Part shown: one piece after another, positions 16,536 through 25,208 of the stretch
Layout of the letters: each line of letters starts with the position of its first letter
How positions within the stretch are numbered: position 1 is the first letter of the stretch
Program-made: the position numbers and the translations under genes
Notes under the pieces: model-generated
What the model saw: only the letters and a program-made list of their open reading frames with translations
What the model was told of the DNA's origin: nothing
The model's database searches: none
Assembly: GCF_003148625.1 (NCBI RefSeq)
Contig: NZ_QGGO01000026.1
Location: forward strand, 1-64,000
DNA length: 64,000 nucleotides
Direction of reading: 5' to 3'
Source: Arcicella aurantiaca
GTDB lineage: Bacteria; Bacteroidota; Bacteroidia; Cytophagales; Spirosomataceae

Positions 16536-18158
16536 ATGAGAAAGATATTTTTTGGATTCTTAGTAACATTTGCGTTCTCGTCAATTGCTCAGAATCTTAG
16601 TCCAAAAGTAAACACAGTCAATGGTATTGTTAAAGGCACTACGGAAGGTGATGTGGCTATTTTTAAAGGAATTCCTTTTGCTGCCCCGCCAGTGGGTGAA
16701 TTTCGCTGGCGACCACCACAACCCGTAAAAAATTGGGAAGGAGAATTTGATGCTTCTAAATTTGGCTCGAACTGTGCTCAGGCAGGTTGGGGAGCAAAAC
16801 CTGGAACAATCGCCGAAGGCTCGTCAGAGGATTGTCTTTATCTTAATCTTTGGACGCCTGCAAACTATACTTCAAAATCAAAATTACCTGTAATGGTTTG
16901 GATTCACGGCGGTGGATTTACAGGTGGAAGTGGCTCAAGTCCACAAAACTTTGGTCATGAATTTACCCAAAATGGGGTAATTTTAGTAAACATTAATTAC
17001 CGTTTGGGACGTTTAGGATATTTTGCTCATCCCGCTTTAAATGCTGAATTTCCAAATGAATTAAAAGGAAATTATGGATATATGGACCAAATTGCAGCTC
17101 TTCAATGGATTCAGAAAAACATTGCTGCTTTTGGTGGCGACCCTAAGAATGTAACCATTTTCGGTTTTTCGGCGGGTGGTGTTTCTGTGCATTCTCTCTT
17201 GACAATTCCTGCAGCTAAAGGGCTTTTTCATAAATTAATAAGTGAATCTGGCGGTGGAAGAGACGGTGTACTTACAGGCAGACCTATTAGCAAAGAAAAT
17301 GCCGATATTTTTTATACCGTTTCGGCAGAAACCATCGGAATGAATTTTGCCAAAAAACAAGGAATTGAAGGCACAGATGCAGCCGCATTAGCAAAATTAA
17401 GAGCGTTAAAAGTTGAACAAATAATAGATAGCGGTCAAGAAACTGACGGAGTAAACGGGCCACGTACTTATTCAGGGCCGATTCTTGATGGAAAATTAGT
17501 GGTAGAAACCGCCGAAAGTGCCTATATGGCAGGTCGTCAGCCAAAAATGCCTTTGATGATAGGAAATTGTAGTGCTGAAATCGGTGGAGCTTTTGTAAGT
17601 AGTGCCAAAACCAAAGAAGAATTATTTGCGTCATTTGGCGACTTAGAAGCCGAAGCAAAAACCGCTTATGATGCAGATGGTAGCAAAAATTTTAATGAAG
17701 TGATTGCAAAATTTAACACAGACTGGGTTTGGGGAGAGCCTGCACGCATGACGGCGAGAGTTTTCCTTGCAAAACAAGCTCCCGTTTATATGTATCAGTT
17801 TGGTTATGTGCCTGCTAATGCTCAACAACGTTCGCCTTATGGTGCTGGTCATGGTTCAGAGGTTTCGTTTGCATTCAATACCTTAAACGCTCGTTGGGGA
17901 CCTCCTGCCGAACCTACCGCACAAGAAAAAGAATTAGCAAAAAACATGAATATCTATTGGACAAATTTTGCTAAAACAGGTAATCCAAACGGGCAAGGCG
18001 TACCCAATTGGACACTTTACAATAACAAAAATCAAGATATGCTTGATGTAGAGTTAGACGGAAAAATTGTAAGCAAACCCGACCCACGTAAAGCAAGATT
18101 GGATGTAATAGAGAAAGCGGTAAAATACAGAGGTAAAATTCAGTCGAGAGGAATTTGA
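16536..18158 (+). CDS. secreted type-B carboxylesterase
   Basis: Predicted periplasmic ester hydrolase. A signal peptide ends near SSIAQ (residue 19). The type-B signature EDCLYLNLW (about 99-106), the oxyanion hole HGGGF (124-128) and the nucleophile elbow GFSAGG with Ser212 are present. AEIGG and GAGHGSEV probably supply the acid and His of the triad. The length of 540 residues is usual for the family. Substrate is unknown. It is read away from the AraC gene at 15470. Confidence 0.92.
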   Translation: MRKIFFGFLVTFAFSSIAQNLSPKVNTVNGIVKGTTEGDVAIFKGIPFAAPPVGEFRWRPPQPVKNWEGEFDASKFGSNCAQAGWGAKPGTIAEGSSEDCLYLNLWTPANYTSKSKLPVMVWIHGGGFTGGSGSSPQNFGHEFTQNGVILVNINYRLGRLGYFAHPALNAEFPNELKGNYGYMDQIAALQWIQKNIAAFGGDPKNVTIFGFSAGGVSVHSLLTIPAAKGLFHKLISESGGGRDGVLTGRPISKENADIFYTVSAETIGMNFAKKQGIEGTDAAALAKLRALKVEQIIDSGQETDGVNGPRTYSGPILDGKLVVETAESAYMAGRQPKMPLMIGNCSAEIGGAFVSSAKTKEELFASFGDLEAEAKTAYDADGSKNFNEVIAKFNTDWVWGEPARMTARVFLAKQAPVYMYQFGYVPANAQQRSPYGAGHGSEVSFAFNTLNARWGPPAEPTAQEKELAKNMNIYWTNFAKTGNPNGQGVPNWTLYNNKNQDMLDVELDGKIVSKPDPRKARLDVIEKAVKYRGKIQSRGI

Positions 18159-18163
18159 TTTTT

Positions 18164-18940
<777 letters not shown>

Positions 18941-18951
18941 ATGATAAAATG

Positions 18952-19024
18952 GAACGCTGATTATCGCAGATTTCAATAATAATCCGTAAAATCTGTGTTA
19001 CTTGTATCTGCGTCATCTGCGTTC
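18952..19024. repeat. intergenic inverted repeat (GAACGC ... GCGTTC)
   Basis: Ends GAACGC (18952) and GCGTTC (19024) enclose CGCAGATTT and AAATCTGTG arms plus ATCTGCGTCATCTGCG. The fold is imperfect. It has the look of a dispersed Bacteroidota intergenic repeat and ends 25 bp before the next gene. Confidence 0.6.
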
Positions 19025-19049
19025 TAAAAATAAACAAATATATAAAACA

Positions 19050-19502
19050 ATGAAAATCAAACATTTAATCATCGTATTTTTCCTTTTAGGAACAAGTTTT
19101 TCTTTTGCTCAATCAACAAAAGACGAAGAAACTGTACTTCAACTATCCAAAGACAAATGGCAATGGATGGCTGATAAAAACATAGATAAATTGAAGGATT
19201 TATTCGATGCCAAAGCCAAATTTGTACATATGAGCGGCACATGGAAAACCGACGAAGAACTCGAAATCATCAAAACAGGGAGTATTTGGTACAAAGAAGC
19301 ACAAGTACATGATACTGCCATTGAAATATCTGGCGAAACGGCAATCGTTTGGAACAGAATTACTTTAATTGCGATGGTAAGAGGCACAGAAGCCAAAACC
19401 GAATTTACAGTAACAGAAGTGTATCAAAAGCAGAAAAAAGACTGGAAAATGTTAGCTTTGACTTTTAGTAGTGTCAGAGATACGCATCAGATAAAAAAGT
19501 AG
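19050..19502 (+). CDS. secreted NTF2-like (DUF4440 type) protein
   Basis: About 150 residues with a signal peptide (MKIKHLIIVFFLLGTSFSFAQ in two parts, cleaved near residue 21) and a small cone-shaped NTF2-like domain. VLQLSKDKWQWMADKNIDKL starts it, and AIVWNRITLIAM and FTVTEVYQKQ give the sheet strands. DUF4440 proteins lack a common known reaction. The ATG at 19050 is chosen because it starts the signal peptide; upstream codons in the frame are within the intergenic repeat. Confidence 0.78.
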   Translation: MKIKHLIIVFFLLGTSFSFAQSTKDEETVLQLSKDKWQWMADKNIDKLKDLFDAKAKFVHMSGTWKTDEELEIIKTGSIWYKEAQVHDTAIEISGETAIVWNRITLIAMVRGTEAKTEFTVTEVYQKQKKDWKMLALTFSSVRDTHQIKK

Positions 19503-19539
19503 TTGACCATGACACGCTCGAACGCTTTAACGTGAAAAA

Positions 19540-20574
19540 ATGAATCGAGACGAAATCATACAATTACGGCTTTTTAATCAGGGTTTGTCTGATAATTATT
19601 TTAATAATCCTGAGGAAATTGTAGCTCATTTTGGTGCTATGCAAGCTCAGGATTATTCCATGTCACTTTGGGCGATAGGCTTACGGATGCAAAATCCTGA
19701 TAAAACTGCTATTGAAAAGCTCATTAATACAGGTAAAATTATCCGCACGCATATTTTGCGACCTACTTGGCATTTGGTTCATCAAAAAGATATTAGATGG
19801 ATGATGCAATTATCTGCCCCCAACGTAAAAAAAGCAACGCAGTATATTGATAAAAAACAAGGGCTGACCGACGAGCTATTTTTAAAAGCATGGAAAATAA
19901 TTGAACAAGAATTTAGCAGTAATGAATTTCTGACCAAAGAGGAAATTGTATCTTGTTTATCAAATCAGCAAATGGTTGTTAGTCATTTATTAGCAACACA
20001 GATTATCATGCGAGCCGAAGTTGAAATGCTTTTGTGTAACGGTAACAAAAAGAATGTTTATGCCTTATTTGACAATAGAATACCGACAGCCAATGCCATT
20101 TCAAAACAAGAAGCTATTGTCAAACTTGCCCAATTGTATTTTAAATCCAGAGGACCAGCCACATTAAAAGATTTTGTTTGGTGGAGTGGTTTGGGCATGA
20201 ATGATGCTAAAATTGGCATTACAGAATTAGATAATCAGCTCCGTTCATTTACATACGACACGCTGAAATATTATCATTTTGAAGTTGAAAATAATATTCC
20301 AAAACATCCAAGTTTTGCCTTGTTACCTTGTTATGATGAATATACAGTAGGTTATTCGGAGGGTAGAAATATCGTATTGCCCGCAGGCGTAGATAGTGCA
20401 GAAACAGGTAATGGAATTTTTAAACCTACCATTTTATCTGAAAATGAACTTGTTGGTACTTGGCGAAAAGGCAAAAAAAATACGGTAGAAATTCAGAGTT
20501 TTTTGGACGACAAAAGTTCGGTAGAAAAAACAATAAAAGAAGATATTGAGAAATTTTGTAAATTCATTTGTTAA
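19540..20574 (+). CDS. AlkZ-like winged-helix DNA glycosylase family protein
   Basis: A 344-residue protein of the HTH_42 (winged-helix, AlkZ/YcaQ) superfamily. These enzymes remove alkylated bases or unhook DNA crosslinks. The family's catalytic Q-x-Q motif is present as Gln35-Ala-Gln37 in GAMQAQDYS. TWHLVHQKDIRWMMQ and the C-terminal TWRKGKKNTVEIQ are typical. The N-terminus AlkZ half and the tandem wings are full length. Actual substrate is unknown. The gene stands alone, 37 bp after the NTF2-like gene. Confidence 0.75.
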   Translation: MNRDEIIQLRLFNQGLSDNYFNNPEEIVAHFGAMQAQDYSMSLWAIGLRMQNPDKTAIEKLINTGKIIRTHILRPTWHLVHQKDIRWMMQLSAPNVKKATQYIDKKQGLTDELFLKAWKIIEQEFSSNEFLTKEEIVSCLSNQQMVVSHLLATQIIMRAEVEMLLCNGNKKNVYALFDNRIPTANAISKQEAIVKLAQLYFKSRGPATLKDFVWWSGLGMNDAKIGITELDNQLRSFTYDTLKYYHFEVENNIPKHPSFALLPCYDEYTVGYSEGRNIVLPAGVDSAETGNGIFKPTILSENELVGTWRKGKKNTVEIQSFLDDKSSVEKTIKEDIEKFCKFIC

Positions 20575-20650
20575 AACGAATTGCGAAAATTATTTAAACA
20601 TATTACGTATTTTTTGTTCCTGATTTTCAAATACGCTTCAAGAATCCATT

Positions 20651-22951
20651 ATGCAAAAAAACATAAAAAATCACCCAAAAAAAGTGGCATCTGATGCCGA
20701 TTTGATGGCTTCTCGCCGTTCATTTCTCAAAGCCTCTGCTCTTTCGGGTGGTGGCTTTATGTTAGGTTTATATCAAGATGTTTTTGCCAAACAAGAAAAC
20801 AAATTCGCAACGTCGAAGGCAACCCCAGCTCAACTCCTCGAATCCTCGAATTTCAACGAACTCAACGGTTTTGTCAAAATTACAGCCGATAATGTTATCA
20901 AAATCATGTCGCCCAATCCAGAAGGCGGACAAGGCGTAAAAACCTCTATGCCCATGATTGTGGCAGAAGAATTGGACGTTGATTTTTCAAAAATCATTAT
21001 CGAACAAGCCGATTTAGATACCAAACACTTTACCCGACAATTTATCGGAGGTAGCCAAGCGATTCATCAAGGATGGCAAATCTTACGAACCGCAGGAGCA
21101 ACCGCTCGCCAGATGTTGAGAGAAGCCGCCGCCAAGACTTGGAATGTGCCAGTAGAAGAAATCAGTACAGAATTGGGTGTTTTGCTCCATAAAAAATCAG
21201 GGAAATCTGCCAAATATGGCGAAATGGCAACAGCTGCGGCACAAATTCCAGTTCCGAAAGACGTAAAGTTAAAAGAAGTCAAAGACTTTAAAATCATTGG
21301 TAAAAGTCAGCGAAATGTAGATTTAGATAAAATTGTTTCGGGAAAACCCCTTTTTGGCATTGATACCAAAGTTGACGGAATGTTGATAGCCATGATTGTG
21401 CATCCGCCAGCAATGGGTTTGAAATTTAAAGCTATTCAGAACGATGTTGTTATAAAGAAAATGAAAGGCATAAAAGACATTTTTCTTATCAAAATCTTCA
21501 ATGATGATTACGAAAAAACGTTTTTTGATACCACCCAATTCAACGAAGTAGTGGCAATTGTAGGTTCTTCCACTTGGGAAGTAATGCAAGCCAAAAATGC
21601 TTTGAAAGTTTCGTGGGAAGAACAAACTGCATTTACTCAAAAACGCAATATGTTGGGTAGAAAAATCGAAGAAAAAATACCCGCAGGTTTAGAAAATTCA
21701 GCCGACCATTCAGCAAAATTAGCCGAAGGTTTATCGAAACCCGCCAACGTCCGTAGAAAAGATGGAGACGTAGAAAATGCCTTCAAAAATGCAGCGAAAG
21801 TTATCGAAAGAACTTACAATGTGCCATTTTTAGCCCATAATTGCATGGAGCCGATGAATTTCTTTGCCCATGTAACCGACGAAAAAGTATGGCTTGCTGG
21901 TCCACTCCAAAAACCAGAATTTACCGAGCAAGCACTTTCCACACGTTTGGGAATTCCTTTGGAGAAAATAGATATTAAATTGACTCGATTAGGAGGCGGT
22001 TTTGGTCGTCGTTCGTATGCCCATTGGTTGGTAGAGGCGGCTTTAATTTCTCAAAAAGTAAAAGCCCCCGTAAAACTCATTTACACTCGTGAAGACGATA
22101 TGACAGCAGGAATTTATCGTCCAAGCTATTCAGCAAAATATCGTGCAGCTCTCGACGCTGACAATAATTTGATAGGTTTTCATGTAAAAGTAGGCGGAAT
22201 GCCACAAACACCTTTAGCACCCAATCGTTTTCCTGCGGGGGCGGTTGACAATTATTTAGCAGAAGATTTTACGCTTGAAACCAACATTACGGTAGGTTCA
22301 TATAGAGCTCCACATTCTAATTTTATGGCGGCTGCCGAACAATCTTTTTTAGACGAAGTTGCCGAAACCTCAGGGAAAGACCCAATCGCTTTTAGAATTG
22401 ATTTATTGAAAAAAGCCCAAGATAATCCCGTTGGGAAAAACAACGATTACGATGCCAAGCGATTTATAAAAGTGTTGGAATTGGTAAAAGAAAAATCAAA
22501 TTGGGAAAGCACAAAGTCATCTAAAAAATTAGGGTTTTCAGCCTATTTCTGTCATGATTCGTATGCAGCTCATGTGTTAGATTTAACAATAAAAGATGGT
22601 TCGCCCCTTATCAATAAGGTTTTTTGTGCCATTGATTGTGGCATTGTGATAAATCCTGATGCCGCCAGAAATATGTCGGAAGGTGGCATTGTTGATGCCG
22701 TTGGAGCAGCCATGTACGGAAAAATGTCATTTACGAAAGGTGTTCCAGAGTCAAATAATTTTCATAATTATCGGATGATTCGGCACAACGAAGCCCCAAA
22801 AGCCATTGAAATTCATTTTGTAGAAAACACCGAAAACCCAACAGGAATGGGCGAACCTGCCTATCCGCCTGTTCATGCGGCATTGGCAAATGCACTTTAT
22901 AAAGCTACGGGTAAACGTTTTTACCAACAGCCTTTCATAGAATTTGTTTAA
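20651..22951 (+). CDS. IorB-like molybdenum hydroxylase large subunit
   Basis: Predicted periplasmic catalytic subunit of the isoquinoline 1-oxidoreductase / aldehyde dehydrogenase branch of the xanthine oxidase family. A Tat signal (SRRSFLKAS, residues 21-29) precedes tandem aldehyde-oxidase domains. The cofactor-binding GGGFGRRS and the GMGEPAYPP segment with the catalytic Glu are intact. The 766 residues are full length. The 2Fe-2S small subunit and cytochrome that normally sit next to it are absent from this window, so it must use partners elsewhere or be orphaned. Confidence 0.9.
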   Translation: MQKNIKNHPKKVASDADLMASRRSFLKASALSGGGFMLGLYQDVFAKQENKFATSKATPAQLLESSNFNELNGFVKITADNVIKIMSPNPEGGQGVKTSMPMIVAEELDVDFSKIIIEQADLDTKHFTRQFIGGSQAIHQGWQILRTAGATARQMLREAAAKTWNVPVEEISTELGVLLHKKSGKSAKYGEMATAAAQIPVPKDVKLKEVKDFKIIGKSQRNVDLDKIVSGKPLFGIDTKVDGMLIAMIVHPPAMGLKFKAIQNDVVIKKMKGIKDIFLIKIFNDDYEKTFFDTTQFNEVVAIVGSSTWEVMQAKNALKVSWEEQTAFTQKRNMLGRKIEEKIPAGLENSADHSAKLAEGLSKPANVRRKDGDVENAFKNAAKVIERTYNVPFLAHNCMEPMNFFAHVTDEKVWLAGPLQKPEFTEQALSTRLGIPLEKIDIKLTRLGGGFGRRSYAHWLVEAALISQKVKAPVKLIYTREDDMTAGIYRPSYSAKYRAALDADNNLIGFHVKVGGMPQTPLAPNRFPAGAVDNYLAEDFTLETNITVGSYRAPHSNFMAAAEQSFLDEVAETSGKDPIAFRIDLLKKAQDNPVGKNNDYDAKRFIKVLELVKEKSNWESTKSSKKLGFSAYFCHDSYAAHVLDLTIKDGSPLINKVFCAIDCGIVINPDAARNMSEGGIVDAVGAAMYGKMSFTKGVPESNNFHNYRMIRHNEAPKAIEIHFVENTENPTGMGEPAYPPVHAALANALYKATGKRFYQQPFIEFV

Positions 22952-23004
22952 ACTTTCGGGATTATGAATATTTGAATTCTGCATAACAGAATAGATATTG
23001 TAAC

Positions 23005-23065
23005 ATATTAGACTTCTTGCGAAAGTGTTTTACGACTTAAAACACTTTCGCAAGAAGTCTAATAT
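23005..23065. repeat. 61-bp perfect palindromic repeat (element 1)
   Basis: Perfect 28-bp arms, beginning ATATTAGACTTCTTGCGAAA, surround a 5-nt loop (CGACT). It is the compact member of a family whose other copies at 23691-23795 and 43474-43627 carry insertions between the same arms. A tail fragment (GCAAGAAGTCTAAT) is at 23846-23859 and a head fragment at 54893-54912. Confidence 0.95.
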
Positions 23066-23142
23066 TTGAAAGTAAATAAGAAGCACAAATTAATTGATAA
23101 TATAAATCTTGTCGCCCCTATTAAAGTTATGAAGATGCTGTT

Positions 23143-23475
23143 TCAATTTGGATTACTATTTGCCCTAACATGAGCATTCAATAAAAAATTAACTTTACTT
23201 ATCATATCTATCAATTCTTCTAATTCTACTTCAGTAAAGAGAATAAATAAGTTTGACAAAGGTGTTTTTAAGAATAATTCTTTGCCGTGCGTGGTGCTAA
23301 AGCTATAAATTCCAATTCTATTTTCTAAGAGTTGTTTAAAAGCATCTAATTCCAATTCTGTAAAAACCAATAATGAATTTTTGTAAGCAATATTATATTT
23401 TTTACAACCATCGCAATAAGCAATATATCCATTATTATTTTGAGTAATTGTTCTAAGTTGGTGTTCGTGAATCAT
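23143..23475 (-). CDS. DUF6686-like protein
   Basis: A 110-residue protein, with no signal peptide or membrane helix, that shares a layout with the proteins at 24297-24641 and 46182-46538. They share an N-terminal Cys-containing segment (AYCDGCKKYNIAYKN), an amphipathic helix (TELELDAFKQLLE) and a C-terminal SNLFILFTEVELEELIDMI stretch. I assign it to the Bacteroidota DUF6686 group with moderate certainty. Function is unknown. It is flanked by palindromic elements on both sides. Two of the three paralogues lie near Fur-box promoters, which suggests an iron-related role. Confidence 0.6.
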   Translation of the reverse strand: MIHEHQLRTITQNNNGYIAYCDGCKKYNIAYKNSLLVFTELELDAFKQLLENRIGIYSFSTTHGKELFLKTPLSNLFILFTEVELEELIDMISKVNFLLNAHVRANSNPN

Positions 23476-23640
23476 AAGAAAGTTTATTTTAATATTAGAA
23501 TTTAAGTAAGTATGGTTTGATATTTTGGATTATCATGAACTTGGTTATCAATAACTTATCTAATCTCAAAATATAGTTTAAATTTCATAAGCCATTGATA
23601 ATTAAGCTAATCCTAAATCCCAATACCTACTTACCATAAA

Positions 23641-23667
23641 AAACCCGCCACTAAAAGTAGCGGATTT
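23641..23667 (-). terminator. intrinsic terminator of the leftward two-gene operon
   Basis: The arms AAACCCGCCACT and AGTAGCGGATTT enclose AAAA. Read on the minus strand, the GC-rich stem is followed by TTTTTT. It ends transcription from the STAS-like gene (23891-24295). The 415 bp between 23476 and 23890 hold this, repeat element 2 and a fragment of the same repeat, with no gene. Confidence 0.85.
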
Positions 23668-23690
23668 GGTACAACCATTCTTGAGTAATT

Positions 23691-23795
23691 TAATAGACTT
23701 CCTGCGAAAGTGTTTTATGATTGAAAAATGGTATATTTTCGAGTGAAAAGATGTTGTTTTACGACTTAAAACACTTTCGCAGGAAGTCTAATATA
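23691..23795. repeat. palindromic repeat element 2 (with interior insert)
   Basis: Perfect 23-bp arms start AGACTTCCTGCGAAAGTG at 23695 and end at 23789. They flank about 49 nt including GGTATATTTTCGAGTGAAAA and GATGTTGTTTTACG. The same interior phrases occur in element 3 at 43.5 kb. Confidence 0.9.
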
Positions 23796-23890
23796 GCAAT
23801 GAGATATGATGAAATATTGGTTTTAAAATGAAGTATTTCCATTTTGCAAGAAGTCTAATGATAATTATTTGGTACAATTTCTGATAACAT

Positions 23891-24295
23891 TTAGAAACGC
23901 TTTATCGCTAAATACTTATCCATAAGCCATATTTGAGCATCTGAATTACAGTCAAAAACATGGTATTCTACCTTTAAAAACCGTTTAAGGAGCTGTTTAA
24001 TAATTGGACTCCAAACATTGAGAATAGTCCAAGAATTTGTTACCATTGCAATTCCAAAGCAATATTTATGAAAAGAATCTTTATGGTGTGTCAACCAATT
24101 TTTTTCTAATTTCTGACAACCTCTTTGTAAAGTGGGCTGTCCATCAGTAAATACCATGACTATGCCAAATAAGTCTTGTTTATCCACTCTAAGACTAAGT
24201 TCAGTTAAATATTTTTGCGTATCCTGAACAGTTGTATATTTACCCAATATCAATTTAAAAATTGGGCAATGAGATGCTTTTTGTAATTCAATCAT
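23891..24295 (-). CDS. STAS/SpoIIAA-like small protein
   Basis: A 134-residue protein that resembles SpoIIAA-like STAS proteins. There are alternating hydrophobic strands (LFGIVMVFTD, YCFGIAMVTNS), helices between them, and a C-terminal FDCNSDAQIWLMDKY, which matches the acidic residues-then-WL ending of that group. Its start is one base past the stop of the DUF6686-like gene, so the two are co-translated. Function is unknown; the pairing points to a regulatory or sensing role near iron genes. The family call is moderate. Confidence 0.5.
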   Translation of the reverse strand: MIELQKASHCPIFKLILGKYTTVQDTQKYLTELSLRVDKQDLFGIVMVFTDGQPTLQRGCQKLEKNWLTHHKDSFHKYCFGIAMVTNSWTILNVWSPIIKQLLKRFLKVEYHVFDCNSDAQIWLMDKYLAIKRF

Positions 24296-24296
24296 A

Positions 24297-24641
24297 TCAA
24301 TTATTGTGGATTGATTTTCTAAAAATCATTTCTAAATCCATTTTCAAACATGCTCTTGAAAGTATAGCTCTAAACTCCTCCACTTCACTGAAGGTCAAAC
24401 ACATTGCTGATGCCGACACCCCAAGATTCACCGCTGGATAACACCTAAGGTCGATAATATTGATAATGTAATAAAGTTCGTTGGGTGGTAGTTCGTCTAA
24501 CCTTTGTAGAAAACCTATTAAATCCTTCCACTCAAAACAAATCATAACATTCTTGTACTGAACCTGTAATTGGGTACAACAATGACATTGTGAGACACAG
24601 GCGTTTTGTGTCTGAATCAAAATTTTATATTCAGTTTCCAT
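24297..24641 (-). CDS. DUF6686-like protein
   Basis: A 114-residue paralogue of the proteins at 23143-23475 and 46182-46538. The N-terminal half has CVSQCHCC, then VQYKNVMICFEWKDLIGFLQ; the C-terminal half has MCLTFSEVEEFRAIL. The Cys cluster C-x3-C-x-CC could bind metal, but the paralogue at 46.2 kb lacks it, so this is not a family-wide feature. It is the first gene of a leftward pair. A terminator-like hairpin 31 bp upstream separates it from a probable Fur-controlled promoter near 25.1 kb. Confidence 0.6.
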   Translation of the reverse strand: METEYKILIQTQNACVSQCHCCTQLQVQYKNVMICFEWKDLIGFLQRLDELPPNELYYIINIIDLRCYPAVNLGVSASAMCLTFSEVEEFRAILSRACLKMDLEMIFRKSIHNN

Positions 24642-24671
24642 AGCAAATAGTTGTTTAATTTTTAGAAATTT

Positions 24672-24702
24672 AAAAACAGTTCTGACATCATCAGAACCGT
24701 TT
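24672..24702 (-). terminator. terminator or attenuator upstream of the DUF6686-like gene
   Basis: On the minus strand the arms GGTTCTGA and TCAGAAC enclose TGATG, followed by TGTTTTT. It lies 31 bp before the 24641 start and about 390 bp downstream of a minus-strand promoter at 25089-25121. It would therefore stop or attenuate that transcript. Confidence 0.75.
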
Positions 24703-25082
24703 CCAATGCTCTGTAAATAACTTAATAGTAAAAAACGTTAGGAAGTTGCTCAATAAAATTGAGTTATTACCTGATTATGAATACTGAATGGCTTTTGACA
24801 TTTCATTCAATTCATTTTTTTAGGAACTATGTACTATTGGGCGGGCATTCTCTGACAGGGTAGTAAATGACAATTCCGCTAAACTCGACATAGTTTCGTT
24901 TTATTTTTAAATGGAATCAATAGAGAGTCACTATCATTCATCAAGTGTTGTAGGCAAATTATCATACACCTACAACCCTATACGAATAATATATCTACGT
25001 ACTATTTCCCATTATTAAATTTCAAATTTTGCATCAATCAGTTAACATATCGCATTCAATATCTTAGAGTTATTGAATTTTT
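24672..25082 (-). ncRNA. candidate Fur-controlled leader or small RNA
   Basis: A predicted minus-strand transcript from a Fur-boxed promoter to the hairpin terminator, about 410 nt. It contains three further inverted repeats. TTGTAGG / CCTACAA is at 24948-24975. A two-tier nested fold has outer arms AACTATGT and ACATAGTT (24824-24831, 24888-24895) and inner arms at 24841-24849 and 24872-24879. CTCAATTTTATTGAG is at 24749-24763. Only short frames (at most 24 codons) occur. No known RNA family is recognised. This interval accounts for most of the gene-free 24642-25208. Confidence 0.4.
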
Positions 25083-25088
25083 CATAGC

Positions 25089-25121
25089 CAAAGGTAGCTA
25101 TTTATTTAGAATGATTCCAAA
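25089..25121 (-). promoter_or_regulatory. minus-strand promoter facing left
   Basis: On the minus strand, TTTG (25121-25118) and TACCTTTG (25096-25089) match the Bacteroidota -33 and -7 elements with 21 nt between them. The Fur box 25104-25122 covers the -33 and spacer. This would drive the 24.7-25.1 kb transcript and perhaps the DUF6686-like/STAS-like pair. Confidence 0.5.
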
Positions 25122-25122
25122 T
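25104..25122. promoter_or_regulatory. Fur box 1 (divergent promoter region)
   Basis: ATTTAGAATGATTCCAAAT is a 19-bp palindrome with two mismatched pairs besides the centre. It lies 33 bp from the next box. Confidence 0.75.
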
Positions 25123-25136
25123 AATTAAGCAATTTT

Positions 25137-25155
25137 ATTTGGAATTAATCTAAAT
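25137..25155. promoter_or_regulatory. Fur box 2 (TonB receptor promoter)
   Basis: ATTTGGAATTAATCTAAAT overlaps a TTTG (25138-25141) that lies 19-20 nt before TAAACTTTG (25161-25169), a near match to the -7 element. It probably represses the receptor operon from 25209 when iron is plentiful. Confidence 0.75.
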
Positions 25156-25208
25156 AAAAATAAACTTTGTGTCATCAATTATAAAATAGAAGTTGAAAAT
25201 CATAGATA

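Noticed and set aside
24820-24891. 24-codon minus-strand gene (MSSLAELSFTTLSENARPIV...)
   Set aside because: It is open and starts with ATG, but there is no ribosome site, homology or codon signal to separate it from chance; it lies inside the nested hairpin, which explains the sequence better.
24823-24896. tRNA-like or known riboswitch fold
   Set aside because: The length is near 74 nt and the ends pair, but there is no T-loop GTTCRANYC, anticodon arm or recognisable aptamer core.
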